Shown here: positions 25,089-34,931 of the stretch, in pieces
Layout of the letters: each line of letters begins with the position of its first letter
Position numbering within the stretch: the stretch's first letter is position 1
Assembly (NCBI GenBank): GCA_026874595.1
Contig: CM049320.1
Span: 22,577,714 to 22,641,713 of the forward strand
Reading direction: 5' to 3'
Length of the DNA stretch: 64,000 bases
From: Sipunculus nudus
Lineage: Eukaryota; Annelida; Sipuncula; Golfingiida; Sipunculidae
Position numbers and translations under genes: made by a program
The notes under the pieces: generated by a model
Database searches by the model: none
The model's input: the letters and a program-made list of their open reading frames with translations, nothing else
Told to the model about the DNA's origin: nothing

Positions 25089-25360
25089 ACATTAAAAAGT
25101 ATCAGTTTATCCGATCTAAAATCTCGAGATGTTCGGATAAACGGAGTTCCTCTGTATCAATCATTATTCAATAATTCCACTGTATAATTAAGAGGACTGG
25201 AAAACAAATAATCCTAAAGTGTACCTGATTTTCTCTCAGCATTGGATCCACTGCTGCATTTTCGGCATCCATAGCTCGTAAATGCCGTAATACTGCGGGA
25301 TATTTGACAAAATTTATGAATCTGTTGGCAGGCACGAGCTGTCAAGGGCGCTGCCATCAT
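6942..25360 (-). CDS. MRPS22: MRPS22, mitochondrial small ribosomal subunit protein mS22 (whole gene, 8 exons)
   Basis: Eight exons join in frame to 1059 nt, giving 352 residues; the human protein is about 360. Recognised from conserved blocks: KMPPVL-like RLQMPPVLDP, YVFTDISHGVPRL, REPNGTLRTA, VNIYFPREGR, LQFEPDDPLYVK, STRHFGVMTFYLVRNKKIDG and RLYSIIHPD. It is a structural protein of the mitochondrial 28S small subunit, specific to mitochondrial ribosomes. The N-terminus (about 35 residues rich in Arg, Ser and Ala, with no Asp or Glu) fits a mitochondrial targeting peptide. An in-frame TGA lies upstream of the double ATG. All seven introns have GT donors and AG acceptors, and every phase closes. 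The last intron is 9.4 kb and the first 3.8 kb, both packed with repeats. The gene is divergent from CFAP107. Confidence 0.93.
7083..11152 (+). mobile_element. Element B copy 2, in the last intron of MRPS22
   Basis: Same ends as B1: ACAAGGCCTTCAGGCCT at the start, GCGAACCTGTG at 7103-7113, CACAGGTTCGC at 11137-11147, then TAAAA. Long stretches match B1 closely (for example 9950-10700 with 3150-3900). It differs by about 750 extra bases (8744-9498), and a family-A segment replaces B1's short-unit array. It inserts only 36 bases into the intron next to the terminal exon. Confidence 0.72.
7256..8445 (+). mobile_element. Element A fragment nested in B2
   Basis: Starts with a GACCCATGGGTC palindrome and ACTCAGTTGA (family-A 5' end). 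The right part (8290-8440) matches the A copy at 60010-60165 (CTGGGGGGTACTTT...CCATAACTCGAAGGA). The family's 3' end is missing; B sequence resumes at 8446. The inside has GTGACCTTGACC-type tandem words and a (GACA)n tract at 8007-8035. Confidence 0.62.
11158..11200 (+). mobile_element. Element A 5' end abutting B2
   Basis: ACAAGAGACCAACAGGTCATGGTGCTCAGCTGA begins within 6 bases of the end of B2. No matching 3' end before the next A start at 12878, so it is truncated or shares the end at 16022. Confidence 0.55.
11200..12800. other. MRPS22 intron sequence; unassigned GC-richer stretch 11950-12500
   Basis: A minus-strand open frame of 78 codons at 11954-12190 (Cys-rich near its end, NRANCNICEST) is not recognised and has no clear splice partners. 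Probably remnant repeat. The rest is AT-rich. Confidence 0.25.
12878..16022 (+). mobile_element. Element A long copy (3.1 kb)
   Basis: Starts ACAAGGGACC with near-palindrome GACCTATGGGTC; subterminal GCTCAGCTGA at 12901-12910. Ends with hairpin AGCTCAGATGACT...AGTCAGCTGAGCT and TAAAA (TCAGCTGAGC at 16008-16017). The core has two direct copies of about 0.55 kb (14681-15235 and 15343-15900), with a third diverged piece near 13360. (GACG)n lies near the end. No coding capacity. Confidence 0.7.
14681..15900 (+). repeat. Direct duplication inside element A
   Basis: Two copies about 660 bases apart share GATTAAATCCTTATGTATA, AGTGGTTTTGATATTAGGCA and TTAATATCTCGAAGGAAC. They are diverged by scattered substitutions and small gaps. 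Confidence 0.75.
16418..16529 (-). CDS. MRPS22: MRPS22 exon 7
   Basis: 112 nt. Encodes LEDAAATVRLYSIIHPDSQT and AKKLQQQTSQDPISTLQ, like vertebrate LVQLYHVLHPDGQSA. Ends in phase 0 at gtaaga. The next exon lies 9.4 kb downstream. Confidence 0.92.
16916..17013. repeat. (AT)n/(GT)n microsatellite
   Basis: AT-rich dinucleotides from 16916, then an almost pure (TG) tract from about 16965 to 17013, in MRPS22 intron 6. Confidence 0.9.
17478..17623 (-). CDS. MRPS22: MRPS22 exon 6
   Basis: 146 nt. Encodes VTNQTYEHIDANGHYDELWS and then TRHFGVMTFYLVRNKKIDGL, the best conserved part of mS22 (vertebrate form [23 protein letters not shown]). Ends in phase 2 (AG) at a gtgtgt donor; exon 7 supplies G to complete Arg. 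Confidence 0.94.
18266..18349 (-). CDS. MRPS22: MRPS22 exon 5
   Basis: 84 nt, phase 0 on both sides. Encodes LLLSNKKYQYILDRACLQFE then PDDPLYVK. This matches the HVDVLNLCFAQFEPDS block of mammalian mS22. Donor gtaaga, acceptor ttccag. Confidence 0.92.
18674..18835 (+). repeat. 52-base tandem repeat, about 3 copies
   Basis: AGGAGCTTGAACATATTAAA recurs at 18701, 18753 and 18805 with TCTAATGCATGGCCACAG between; nearly identical units in MRPS22 intron 4. Confidence 0.85.
19014..19157 (-). CDS. MRPS22: MRPS22 exon 4
   Basis: 144 nt between acceptor tttcag and donor gtactt. Encodes ERTCVIREPNGTLRTA, DRMVNIYFPREGR and MFQDENLE, corresponding to the vertebrate VVREPSGTLRKA...VYFPKEGR block. A longer open frame overlaps this exon in another phase, but only this frame continues the flanking exons. 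Confidence 0.93.
19356..19544 (+). mobile_element. pogo/Tigger-like MITE, copy 1
   Basis: Left CAGCTGAACCTC and right GAGGTTCTACTG are inverted ends; TA follows on the right, but the left TA is changed. Body matches 27661-27844 (for example AGTCCCTTGAAAGTAGGTCT). Confidence 0.7.
20430..20600 (-). CDS. MRPS22: MRPS22 exon 3
   Basis: 171 nt, phase 0 to phase 0, donor gtaagt. Encodes LQDDAIRRGMKRLQMPPVLD and CDYVFTDISHGVPRL. The MPPVL and YVFTDIS blocks are among the most conserved in mS22. Confidence 0.93.
21127..21287 (-). CDS. MRPS22: MRPS22 exon 2
   Basis: 161 nt between a gcgcag acceptor and a gtgatt donor. Encodes DGRQDVGLLFTNPDVQSILK and, further on, PPKYRLLTDKQFKE, matching the mS22 block that starts near residue 65 in vertebrates (NEEVQDILTKMTG...). 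Ends in phase 0. Confidence 0.92.
22086..22145 (+). mobile_element. tRNA-derived SINE head (tentative)
   Basis: TGGTTAAAGGCGCATGAACT resembles a box A region, and GGTTCAAACC at 22131-22140 is a box B (Pol III promoter). The arms do not fold as a working tRNA. Confidence 0.35.
22519..23173. mobile_element. Foldback MITE with 8-base target duplication (hAT-like)
   Basis: Long inverted arms: 22519-22682 pairs with about 23010-23173, nearly perfect over about 160 bases (CACAGGCGCTTGAATCGCTA at the left, inverse at the right). GCCGTGAG flanks both ends (22511-22518 and 23174-23181). Eight-base duplications are typical of hAT elements. Interior about 330 bases, no ORF assigned. Confidence 0.82.
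23528..23571. repeat. (AT)n microsatellite
   Basis: Pure (TA)n of about 40 bases. Confidence 0.9.
24050..24165. repeat. Short imperfect repeats of GGGAA-type words
   Basis: Variants of TTTTCCCxG and ACCGGGAATTA recur in both orientations across about 110 bases, possibly the end of a degraded MITE. Confidence 0.4.
25113..25166 (-). mobile_element. pogo/Tigger-like terminal fragment
   Basis: Read on the minus strand: TACAGAGGAACTCCGTTTAT then CCGAACATCTCGAG, the common form of pogo/Tigger ends. Lies 60 bases from MRPS22 exon 1. Confidence 0.45.
25225..25360 (-). CDS. MRPS22: MRPS22 exon 1 (start codon, transit peptide)
   Basis: Starts at tandem ATG ATG (MMAAPLTARACQQ). Residues 1-45 hold several Arg/Lys and Ser/Thr and no Asp or Glu until about residue 41, as expected for mitochondrial import. 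The exon ends after AAATCAG at a gtacac donor, leaving phase 1; the G joins GT of exon 2 to make Gly. An upstream in-frame TGA, five codons before the ATG, limits the start. Confidence 0.9.
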
Positions 25361-25753
25361 GTAAACGGGAAAATATTGAGGCGTTCAAAATACGGGTGTA
25401 CTTGGATAACCAAGACTTGCTATCATTAACCGAGAAGAAAAAAGTCCCATAGCAACTGACCAGTGAAAAGATTAATGCGCTAATAAATAAACCATACATT
25501 TTCATGATAATCTGAAACCTATACGAGCGTAATCCAACTTTACCAAGAAAATATATATGTCATTGGAGAATAAGGCTTATTCTTATCCGATTAACTTCAA
25601 TTGAATATTTGAATTTATGTGAAGATCTTATACCGGAATGCGGAGGCGTACTCATTTACAAGACTTAATCCGCCCCTTGATGCGTACTGGGCAACAGACT
25701 GATTAAAACCCATTTTGGCTGTTTACTACTCAGAATTACCCTGAATTTCCAAG
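25361..25753. promoter_or_regulatory. Bidirectional promoter region between MRPS22 and CFAP107
   Basis: The 393 bases between the two start codons hold both 5' UTRs and the core promoter(s). No clear TATA box was found. Divergent spacing this short usually means a shared promoter. The proximal part (25630-25700) has several CpGs compared with the AT-rich flanks. Confidence 0.6.
25684..25695 (+). promoter_or_regulatory. Candidate X-box (RFX site) upstream of CFAP107
   Basis: GTACTGGGCAAC contains a perfect right half-site (RGYAAC as GGCAAC) and a weak left half (GTACTG against GTNRCC). It is 58 bases upstream of the CFAP107 ATG. RFX factors control many ciliary genes through such sites. Only the half-site is good, so this is tentative. 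Confidence 0.35.
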
Positions 25754-25858
25754 ATGTCACACGGAGACCCTACAAAATGGCATTTGCCCGGCTGGAGAAT
25801 TGAACAGCGTTATTCTCCGGGCGTTCTCATCGGTAACTGGGGAGAGGAGCGGTACAGT
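25754..25858 (+). CDS. CFAP107: CFAP107 exon 1
   Basis: Begins MSHGDPTKWHLPGWRIEQRY and ends at NWGEERYS before a gtgagt donor (phase 0). The W-x-I-E-x-x-Y-S and G-N-W-x-E-E-R pattern is the family's N-terminal signature. Confidence 0.88.
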
Positions 25859-28800
25859 GTGAGTTAACTTCTTCAGAAAAAGGCATCATAGTACTCAAAG
25901 GCCTATAAAAATAGGCTATTAAGTATTATTATAGGTGTGATGGAAAATTAACATTTCTGAAAACAAAAAAAATACCGTAACCATGACAGCTGAAATAATT
26001 GAATATAAATTTCAATTTGTAGGTACAGTGTAACACTGTTTTGAGGTTAATATTTTGGTTCATTCAAATGTATGAAATGAACCAGCATTCTCCCATCAAA
26101 ACAAAAGTGAAAAGAGTGCATGTTTAACGCCTGCAGTCCATCCCAGGGACAGGGCCCTTGACCGCATGTTTTATTAAGGATGTTTTGGTAAGGCAAGTAA
26201 TGGTGCATTTCGTGGGACTGAACTTCAGGGGGCTAAAACAGCAACTCAACACACATTTTCGTTTATAAAAAAAAATGATGGCTTAATGCTAACACAAAGT
26301 ATAAGGCTTCATATTTACCTTACTATCAATAATATATTAATATTTTGTAATTAGTATACAACTGAGTAATATATCAAGGAAAAATAAGCATCACTTCTTG
26401 ACTTATTACCTTGACCTGTTATGTGACATGGTTGATGGACATCATATTTACAAAACTACCAAAGTGAGTTCACTTTGCACAAAATAAATGTGGGTAAACA
26501 ATTAACTGGGTCATTTTTTACTTATTTCTCTTGACTTGATACACATGCGCAACATCAGTGACAAATATATACCAAATGTTGGTTCATCATATTTAAACAT
26601 ACATGTATGTACAAGTCAGCCAGAACATGAAATGAGCTTTCATTGTCTCACCAGAATAAGGGTTCAACATCTAATAGTCTTCTACTTTAAACTGCAGTGA
26701 TATGAATAATATATAATACTATTCTATAATTGAGATAGAACTGGGGGTTTCTCTGAGATTGATATTTCTTGCCACTTTGTGGATATTGTAAACATGGCAT
26801 CAGTGTAAGAGGTACACATAAAAGATGATTAACACAAAAACACATATTCACTAATAATTCATATATATATATATATATATGTTCTATAAATGTAGTTTTA
26901 ACACAATGGTCAGTGCAAATATGTGCCTCTGTATCAAAGTGTAGGTAAATTAGCAATACAAATGCATTAAAAACTAAAAACAAAAATGGTTATTTTCACG
27001 CCATATTGGATTAATTTGGTTGATTTATTGTCATGACAACTGGTAATTTCATTACACTGTCAAGACACACATTTCCCATATACAGCCCTTTGTTGTTATG
27101 CAATGCATGCCTAATTATTTTTATTTATTGAAGTGAAATAATTTCATTCGAAAGTAGAAGGCTGAAACACATTTGTTTTTATTATTTCATAATTTTTTTT
27201 ATGAACCACAAATAAGTGATCCCTACTATAACTGGGGTGAATGATATGTTTTAGTTTGCTTTCTAATAGGGGTGGGGGGTGTAATTTGATAAGACATTAT
27301 CTTTGAACATAACCTTTAGAAATACAGCAGCACTATTTGACTGCAATGTAATTAAATCTCAAATTATCAAAATGCATTATTTTTATGTAAGTTAATTGTT
27401 ACAGTAAAAGGGACATACCTGGGCTGGTAACATGACCTCTGTTTAAAACAGGTGACAGGTACAGCCTAAGTCTACCCTCCATTCTTTTGCACTGTTCCAA
27501 GAAAGGCTAGGGTCTAGTGTCTGTCAATTTTTTCACCGAGGTGAGAGAAAAATAGAGAAAAGTTACAATGTTTATAATTCTATTTATATTTGCTTCTTAG
27601 TTTTTGTCACTCATATTAGGATAAACCAAGCATACACCCTCAAACTGTTTTTTCTACATACAGTTGAGCCTCTGTTTATGGGCACCTCTTTACTAAGGTC
27701 ACCAGCACTTGATTGCCACTTAATTATGGGTAGTCCCTTGAAAGTAGGTCTCAGAATCTATAACCTTGCTACAAAGGGCACCTCTCTATTGCGGGGAAAA
27801 ATGTCTGGTCCTGACAATGTCTGTAATTTGGAGGTTCTACTGTATTATGAGTCTGTATATTAGTTTATATTGATATAAATAATATCAGTTTTTATTGATA
27901 TATTGATCCAACCTAGTAAGTCAAGTCTGCGTTAGAATATTTTATTTTATCTATCTAACTCGTTCATCTTTCAGTAGATTTGTACAGAATAATAACACAT
28001 GATTACATTTACATTTCAGTTTCAAAAAGGTAACCAAAGGCACAATAGCACCCACAGGACAGATTTTAAAAACTTTGGCAGTCATCGTCCAGATGTCATC
28101 ATCCGCCGCAAAGCTCAGCTTGAAAATGATGGACTGAGCAAAGATTTCCTCTTCACTCACCATGGCAACCGTTACTCTAACAACATGATCTCCTGGTATG
28201 ATGAACACTACAACAAACGAGAGCGTGACCCAGTGGACCAACTACCTGAGCTTAGACACTGGGACAGCCATCAGTTGGCGTGGGTCCCAGAACGTTCAGA
28301 TCATCCAATCCAAGGTAACTTTGAAAAGCGTGAGGTAAACACCACATACATCGCAACCTGTGAAATAGGGTTTGCCTGTTTCACCTAACACCTGGATGTA
28401 CCCTGCATTTTACCCATGTAATACCCAACTCGGGTGTAATAGGTTTTATTCAGATATTACCAATAATTCCTGAGTTTTACTCCTTAGTCCCAGTTGTTTG
28501 GAGTGATGGGCTCTGCATAGCAAAACACAAGTTAAAGTGGGAATGGTAAGTGCTTTCTTTAGACATGGGTGATGTGGTCAGTGCCACTTGACATACTATA
28601 ATATTCATTAAATTTGTGTATAACTTCTGCTGACCAATGAGAAAGACACTAAGTTTTGAGTCCTGCTTGATGTAAGGCTTTTGGGGGGGGGGCTTTGGTA
28701 ATAAACTGGGTAAAACACAAGTAAAACAAGGGTCCTTAGTCTTATCCACAGGGTTTAGTAAAATAGGCTTTACCCAGGTCAAACGTGAACCCTGCTATGA

Positions 28801-30252
28801 ACCTATCTAAGTGGTAATATTATCTTGATAGATAAGTGGGACATCTGTAAATGATCATGGCATTTTACCTTGACACTAAAATGTAGTTATAATTGCCAAT
28901 TATTTCCAGGGTTTTTTTTGTTATATATAACTTGCTCATTACTGGTTCATTATTTTGCACTAGAGGATTTTTATTCATGAATTTTATTCATAAGGTCAAT
29001 TATTTTGCACTACATTATAGATGAAATCTTGAGGAGTGCACAAAATAGTTGCATTATAATGACTGAATGCCACCCTCCTTGTATATAATATAGCTATGAG
29101 GGCTTCTCAGGTGCTTTTTTTTTTACATCTGTGCATGAAGGAGATTGTTTGTAATTTTTTTAACCTTTTTTGTACGTTTCCATAAAAATTTCACATGATC
29201 AGGGAAAGCATGATAATAACTGAATTGTTTTACTAAACAATAAAAGCACTACATATCCAAAGAAATTTTTTTCAAGACTGTATTATTTTATCTTCTTGAA
29301 AGAAATGTCCATGTGGCTGGAGCCCAGAATCATTATCAGGTCATCTACCAAATGTTATAACCAACATTTATCTACCTGGGAATGCTTATCAATAGCACTT
29401 TTATTGAATAAAGAATATAAAGATACTTATTATCAGGGGTCCCTAGCATAAAACATTCCTTTATTTTTTCTTATTGTTAATAGTATTTATACTATAATAT
29501 TAACTTCAAATTTGTCTCTCGGTCCTGACTAAATAAAAAATAACATTGAGAGTAAGCCACAATTGTTTACATTTACATTATATTTATCAGGCATAAAATA
29601 TATTTCTCAGGCCCTTTTTTTTCATAAACAAGTGTTGGATGGGTGATTTTTTTCACCTTTTAATTTTCTTAGTTTCTTTTCATAAGATTTTATATTTTAT
29701 TATTCTATTATTTGAATTTGTTAACTGGTGTCCAAGCAGCTTGAGCTTAAAATTGGTAAATTTCTTCTGAAAATAAATTTTTTTTTTATTTGGGGGAGGG
29801 GTCAAAATTTATGCACAATGCCTGAGAAACCTATCTGTGTTTTTTTTTGTTTTTTTGGGTTTTTTTTTGCTTAATGTTAAATGTGTGCCAAATCATATTC
29901 ATATACCTTTGTAATTAAATAATGTCTAAAGGGAAAAGCTATAACTGATAAATGTATATTTGTTGCAGGACGCCCCACTAACTTTAATCTCAAGAGTGCT
30001 CATGAGAAGAAATGGTCACAACAGATTGCTGATGAGACGCATGGAGACTACAACACCACATACAGAGTGTCATTTACACCCAGCGCCAATGAAGCTTTCG
30101 TTCGTATGCGCTATGCCATGCCAAAAGAACAATCAACATCTCTACACACCTTCAACAAAACAAACAAGGACTTAAACCTCCGTGGCGCCACCTTCTTTAG
30201 ATCACCAGAACAGCTGCCATCTCAAAATCCGGTGTCAGCACAAGTGAATTAA
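25754..30252 (+). CDS. CFAP107: CFAP107 (C1orf158-like), ciliary doublet-microtubule associated protein (whole gene, 3 exons)
   Basis: Three exons join in frame to 684 nt, 227 residues. Matches to vertebrate CFAP107: GWRIEQRYSPGVLIGNWGEE near residue 13, SWYDEHYNKRERDP, LPELRHWDSHQLAWVPERSD and PTNFNLKSAHEKKW. CFAP107 is a microtubule inner protein of axonemal doublets, so the product should act in cilia or sperm flagella. It is soluble and basic, with no signal peptide or membrane segment. It is somewhat longer than the mammalian protein (about 194 residues), mainly at the C-terminus. Both introns have canonical ends. Confidence 0.88.
27661..27844 (+). mobile_element. pogo/Tigger-like MITE, copy 2, in CFAP107 intron 1
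   Basis: Ends CAGTTGAGCCTC and GAGGTTCTACTG, flanked by TA at 27659-27660 and 27845-27846, giving a 184-base element with a clean TA duplication. Confidence 0.78.
28020..28314 (+). CDS. CFAP107: CFAP107 exon 2
   Basis: 295 nt after acceptor tttcag. Encodes FQKGNQRHNSTHRTDF, NMISWYDEHYNKRERD and PELRHWDSHQLAWVPERSDH. Ends in phase 1 at a gtaact donor; the leftover G joins GA of exon 3 to make Gly. Confidence 0.9.
29969..30252 (+). CDS. CFAP107: CFAP107 exon 3 (stop codon)
   Basis: 284 nt after acceptor ttgcag. Encodes RPTNFNLKSAHEKKWSQQIA, DYNTTYRVSFTP, NEAFVRMRYAMPKEQST and ends NPVSAQVN TAA. The repeated YNTTYRVSF / YAMP pattern resembles the C-terminal part of the family. Confidence 0.88.
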
Positions 30253-30853
30253 CAATTTACAGTTTTGCTCGACTGGTCCCCAATTTAGTTTGGAACATGT
30301 GACCTTATGGTCCCTGCCTGATGTATTTACAAATGGTAGTTAATTTTAAAACATATTGGAAGTATTGTTCATATGCATGTAAAGGTACAGGGTTTACAGT
30401 ATAATTGCCATATGTTTTTACCTTAGGTTTGCACCTGTGGGGTTACAATTGAAGAAGGGCCCAATCTTAAAAGTTGATAAGATTTTGCAAGAGACATTTC
30501 ATGAAATTTAGTTGTCCTGTTTAGGTTTTGCAATAGCCAAAATTTGAGTGGGTAGCCAATCAAAGATCTGGGTTATTTATTTAAGGAAAATCTTTGTACG
30601 CTCTGAAATTGCAAGATTTTATATTTTTATCTTGACAACTGCTTCTTTCTTTTCCCAGTGTTTCTGTCTTTACAAGTGTCCTGTGTTTTGATTTATTTCA
30701 TGACTAGAGATGATAAAAATTTACTTTTAGCTCCTTCATCGTGATATTCCACAGTTACATGATTGGAGATAAATTCTGATTTATTGTTATCCTTCTCTTG
30801 AGGGTAGTAAATTTTCTTAACTTGATTATTTTCTGGTTTATAAAAAAAAGAAT

Positions 30854-30859
30854 AATAAA
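30854..30859 (+). terminator. CFAP107 polyadenylation signal AATAAA
   Basis: AATAAA about 600 bases past the stop codon, followed within 30 bases by GT-rich sequence. The 3' UTR would span about 30253-30880. Confidence 0.45.
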
Positions 30860-32890
30860 AGCACCTGGTATCATTTAAGTAAGGTAATTCTGACCCTGTA
30901 TCTTGGGATGTAAAAACAAGTTATCTAACTATACATAGTAAAGTGACACAATTGTATTTTTTAATCAGTTTCGTGCCAAGTTGGCCAGCCTCTTCTAACT
31001 CCTGTGAACAGACATTTTAGAAGTTTTGGGTAATTCTCGAGATTTAATACTTAAAACTTCTACAGAAGTAGATAAGACCTAATATGTGTTAGGAGTTGCA
31101 GACTTGGTATATTTAAGTATTATAAAAAGGGTACATTTATTAAAAGAATTTGAGAACATCATGATGTTACTATGGTTCTAGAATTTTATAGCCAACATGC
31201 TAAAAAGCAAATTTTATATGGTTGACAATTATATATTTGCTAATCCTTTATTAAATGCACAGGAGTGTGTTTGAACTTTGATTTTAAGGATATATACCTT
31301 TACCATAACACTTTATTATATACATTTGTGTGTGTCTGGTTGATTTCTATGAACATTCCTTTGTCATTGGTAATCTGGTCGTTTCCAAATAACTGTGATC
31401 TGTTATATCTTTATGCATGTAGTACATTTTATGATGATCTTTACAATCTATACATTTTAAAATATATATGTCATTTAGAGAGTTGATAATTGTAACTCAG
31501 AGGAATCATTACAAGAGAAAGTAGTCCTAACTAGAGTATTACTAACATGATTACTTTTTATGTATTACTTTTTATGTATATTTTACAATACAATGAAAAG
31601 GCTACATGAGGAATAGGAAAGGCATGATATTAGAGATAAGGAATTCATTCAACACTCAGGCTTTTTGAATTATGCAAGAACCAGTATTAATAGATATCAT
31701 TATTCTTAAGATGATAAATAATTTAAAACTGAATGTTTTACATAATGAAGTCCCAAGCGACCTTCATTAAACACTCGAATCATCAAGAATATTTAACATC
31801 CTTGAATTATCAACTTGCTCAGGGTTTAGCAGCTCCCAATCAGGTCAAAGATAATTGAGTATACAATAATAATATCTTTTCTAGATATTATCTATGTTTT
31901 ATATTTACAAGAATGCTTGTATATAATAATCTGTGAAGCAACCCTCTAAAAAGGGACTTCTGCTTGGCATTCGATAACTGAACCACGTGTGGCAGGTTAT
32001 TTTATTATCTTCAACATATTACACTTCAAAGAGTGATCATATGGTAAATAAACCCTTGATTGGATCCAATACACCTTGTTTCAAAATGAAGCTAGCCCTG
32101 TCCTTGATGGCAGATGCTATAATATAATTGATTGTAACTTCTGTAAATGTATTTCCCAATATTAGCATATAATTTGAATATAATATAAACCCTCAACAAC
32201 AACTGGGCCTCTGACATAAACCCTTCTACTGAAGCTGTTTTTGTTTGAAAGGTCATATTTCATTACTGATATCACCAACTTAAGTATATACCTTTAATGG
32301 AAAACCATTTTTCCTGTTTTTAATCATACCATGTACTTATTGACGAGCTGTTTCAGTATTTAGATAATAGTTCAGTAACTTGCATTGAAAAAATGTACAT
32401 TGACATATTTCCTTACTATTTACCTTAAATATGTACCTTTTGTGTATCTTTATGTGATGTATATGGACCAGTAATTTCCTTTTTCACTTTTTCCTGCATT
32501 TATGCCACAGTATTATATACGTTTCAGGCCATAATATTTCATTGTATAAATCATGTCTTTGATAACCATGAATAATTTTACAGAGAGCAGATTATGTAAC
32601 AATGCATTTTCCTTTGGTTTTCATGTCTTAGATGTGTTAATGTATTATAGTTTAGAAATGCTTCTACAAAGCTTTATACTGTGATGTCAATCAAAGCTTT
32701 ACATGTGGTTTTAGTAGTACATTTACATTTAATCATCATGTGAGAGGTTTATCTTTACACTGACTATATATTGTATAAATGTGATATTACCATATCTCTG
32801 TGATACCAGTGTATTTCCGTTTCAGTATTTCCAGCACATTAAAAGTATTATGGTGCACAGCATCACATATGTATTGTTAACATTTCATAT
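30860..32890. other. AT-rich intergenic sequence downstream of CFAP107
   Basis: No gene or defined element. An open frame of 73 codons at 31265-31486 has low-complexity hydrophobic content and no splice context. Confidence 0.4.
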
Positions 32891-32891
32891 A

Positions 32892-33005
32892 CCGTATTTC
32901 CTTGAATAAGCCCGGGCGTTTATGTTTTTTTTTTCAGACCATGCTTTTACCCGGCGTCTAAATAAGGCAGGCTTCTATTTAAAGCCGGCGTTTATTAATT
33001 AAAAA
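32892..33005 (+). mobile_element. MITE-like fragment with GCCGGCGTTTAT ends
   Basis: ACCGTATTTCCTTGAATAAG, CCCGGGCGTTTAT, and inverse-like AAAGCCGGCGTTTATTAATT resemble common metazoan 'ACCGTATTT...AATAAGCGCC' MITE ends. Boundaries uncertain. Confidence 0.4.
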
Positions 33006-33394
33006 GCTATTTCATTATACCAAGGGCTTACCTTGATTTATCAGGTACACTGCTGATCAATTTCGTTGATTAAATATGAAGTCATTGTGTTTCTTGCGAA
33101 TGAATAAAATATATATATTACCTAATCAAATATGGTTCTGTTTGTATATACTTGAAAAAAAAAACACTGGTTGTTATTATTCAAACCAAGGTTAGGTACA
33201 CACGTGCCATGCTGAAATTACGCAGGTTCGGATCTGTCATTTCGACATCTCCTCTGCGTGGCAAGAACGCCATACAGTAATAACCCAGGAGTCGTTTCAA
33301 ATTAAACTATATAAATCACATAGATGTCTTGTGTTCTTTCTGGTGATATATGTATTGACAAAGTTTTCAATTTCCTATGCTATAGGTGCACGAT

Positions 33395-33690
33395 CTTAAA
33401 GGGACCTATTCCGATATATAACGCGTCTGTTGTCTCAAGATATTCTTCGAACCTTTTATGAAAATAGGCCCGTAAACAGGCTGTTTAATCTGTGTATATC
33501 CAGATGTTTTATAACTGGTGGGGGGATGTAAAAAATAACCCAATCACATTCAACAAGGATATCTGGCGGCAAGTAATCTTTGCAAAGATTTTTTTTTTTT
33601 GCGCAACTAATGACCTTTCAACTTTAGCACGTGCAACTAACCATCTAATGTTATGTTTTTTTTCTGTTTATCAACAATGCTATATTTACT
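33395..33690 (+). repeat. Repeat C copy 3 (diverged)
   Basis: Shares ATTCAACAAGGATATCTGGC, CTAACCATCTAATGTTA and TTTATCAACAATGCTAT with 4385-4560 and the inverse of 42650-42800. Confidence 0.55.
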
Positions 33691-33727
33691 AATAAATTAA
33701 AGAGAAGCAAGCTCATACATGCAAGAT

Positions 33728-33809
33728 CATGGACCTCTTTGTCCTATGATAAATTCTGCTGGACGTAATGTCCGTCCACCAGAAGTGTTATAGGACATAG
33801 AGGTCCATG
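33728..33809. other. 82-base hairpin (candidate microRNA precursor or tiny foldback MITE)
   Basis: CATGGACCTCT-T-TGTCCTAT pairs with its inverse at the other end (one mismatch in 20); after a 5-6-base bulge, TTCTGxTGGACG pairs again. Loop about 7 bases (TAATGTC). Stem about 37 bp in total. Confidence 0.7.
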
Positions 33810-34904
33810 TATGAACTACATCCATTACAGAGGCGTTATAAGAATTTGTTAACGACCGGTGAAAGCTAGATTGAAGCACCAAGTAGGGGCGTGTGTAATG
33901 TATACACCAGAACCTCATCTGCCACACTCTAACCACGGTTTGGAACCCTAAAAGCAGTCAAGTTATGTTCAGGGAGCATCCAGAACGGATACTGTTGACT
34001 AATGTGATACGCTTATGCAAAGTGTGACGTCACATAAAAAAATTGAGAAATGATTTTAATCTTGAAATGCATGTTCTTTTTATTTTTCCCTGAAAATTTA
34101 GGGCTGACTGTGTGAAATACTAAACCTTTGATGACAGTATGAATTTTTAGATTTCCCAGTGTGTTGCGTCACTGCCGAGTTGACAGGGCTCATAGCGGTG
34201 CCAATAGTTTTGGAACAAATCACACAACCTCATGTTTTTTTTTTTTTTTTTTTGAAAAACAATTAGAAAAAAAATGTTATATGATAATTCATTAGCATGT
34301 GACACAATTGCCTATGAAAAAAAAATATTATAATGAGATTTGGAATAGATTTGTTTGACCTATAGATGGCCACAAACATACTCATTGTAAACCAGTCTCG
34401 GTGCATGCATTATTTGACATGCCCGGGTTTATCTTTAGGACTTGCATATCTCTACAAATATCTTTATTTTTAAACAGATCGAATTCTAAATTTGAGGTAG
34501 AAGACTTATAGGTGCTGTGGGAAAACGGGGTTTTCTATAGTACAGGAAACACCTTTTTATTCTAATGAGTTGATTTGGTCTTGAAGGGACGTCTACACTC
34601 TTAAAAATCTGTACAAGTCAACAGTAAACGCATAAGTTACTCCGTATACTATTGACAAAATTAAATCACTATTCTTACATGGTAGGTCTATATGGATCCG
34701 ATGCAATCCCCTATTTCTATGTACTAGAAGCATACAGGTCAGCCCTGATACTTCATTTATTTGGGACAATTGTATTTCCGCAAACTTGAAAATATAAATT
34801 TTGGGTTTACTTGGGTTTTTTTGTGAGGACAAGTGATATAGTTGCTCCTACCTAGACGAGTTTGACATTCCTGCCAACGCTGCATGATCCCTGGACATAA
34901 TACA

Positions 34905-34931
34905 CCTGTCGCGGGGGGGGGGGGGGGGGGG
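34905..34931. repeat. Poly-G tract
   Basis: About 20 consecutive G after CGC; a likely assembly-error point. Confidence 0.85.

Noticed and set aside
28020-28241. Minus-strand frame opposite CFAP107 exon 2
   Set aside because: Shadow of the real exon; the plus frame matches CFAP107 and continues over both introns.
28477-28782. Minus-strand open frame of 101 codons in CFAP107 intron 2
   Set aside because: No recognisable family, low-complexity Pro/Lys stretch over a poly-G tract, and opposite to the supported gene.
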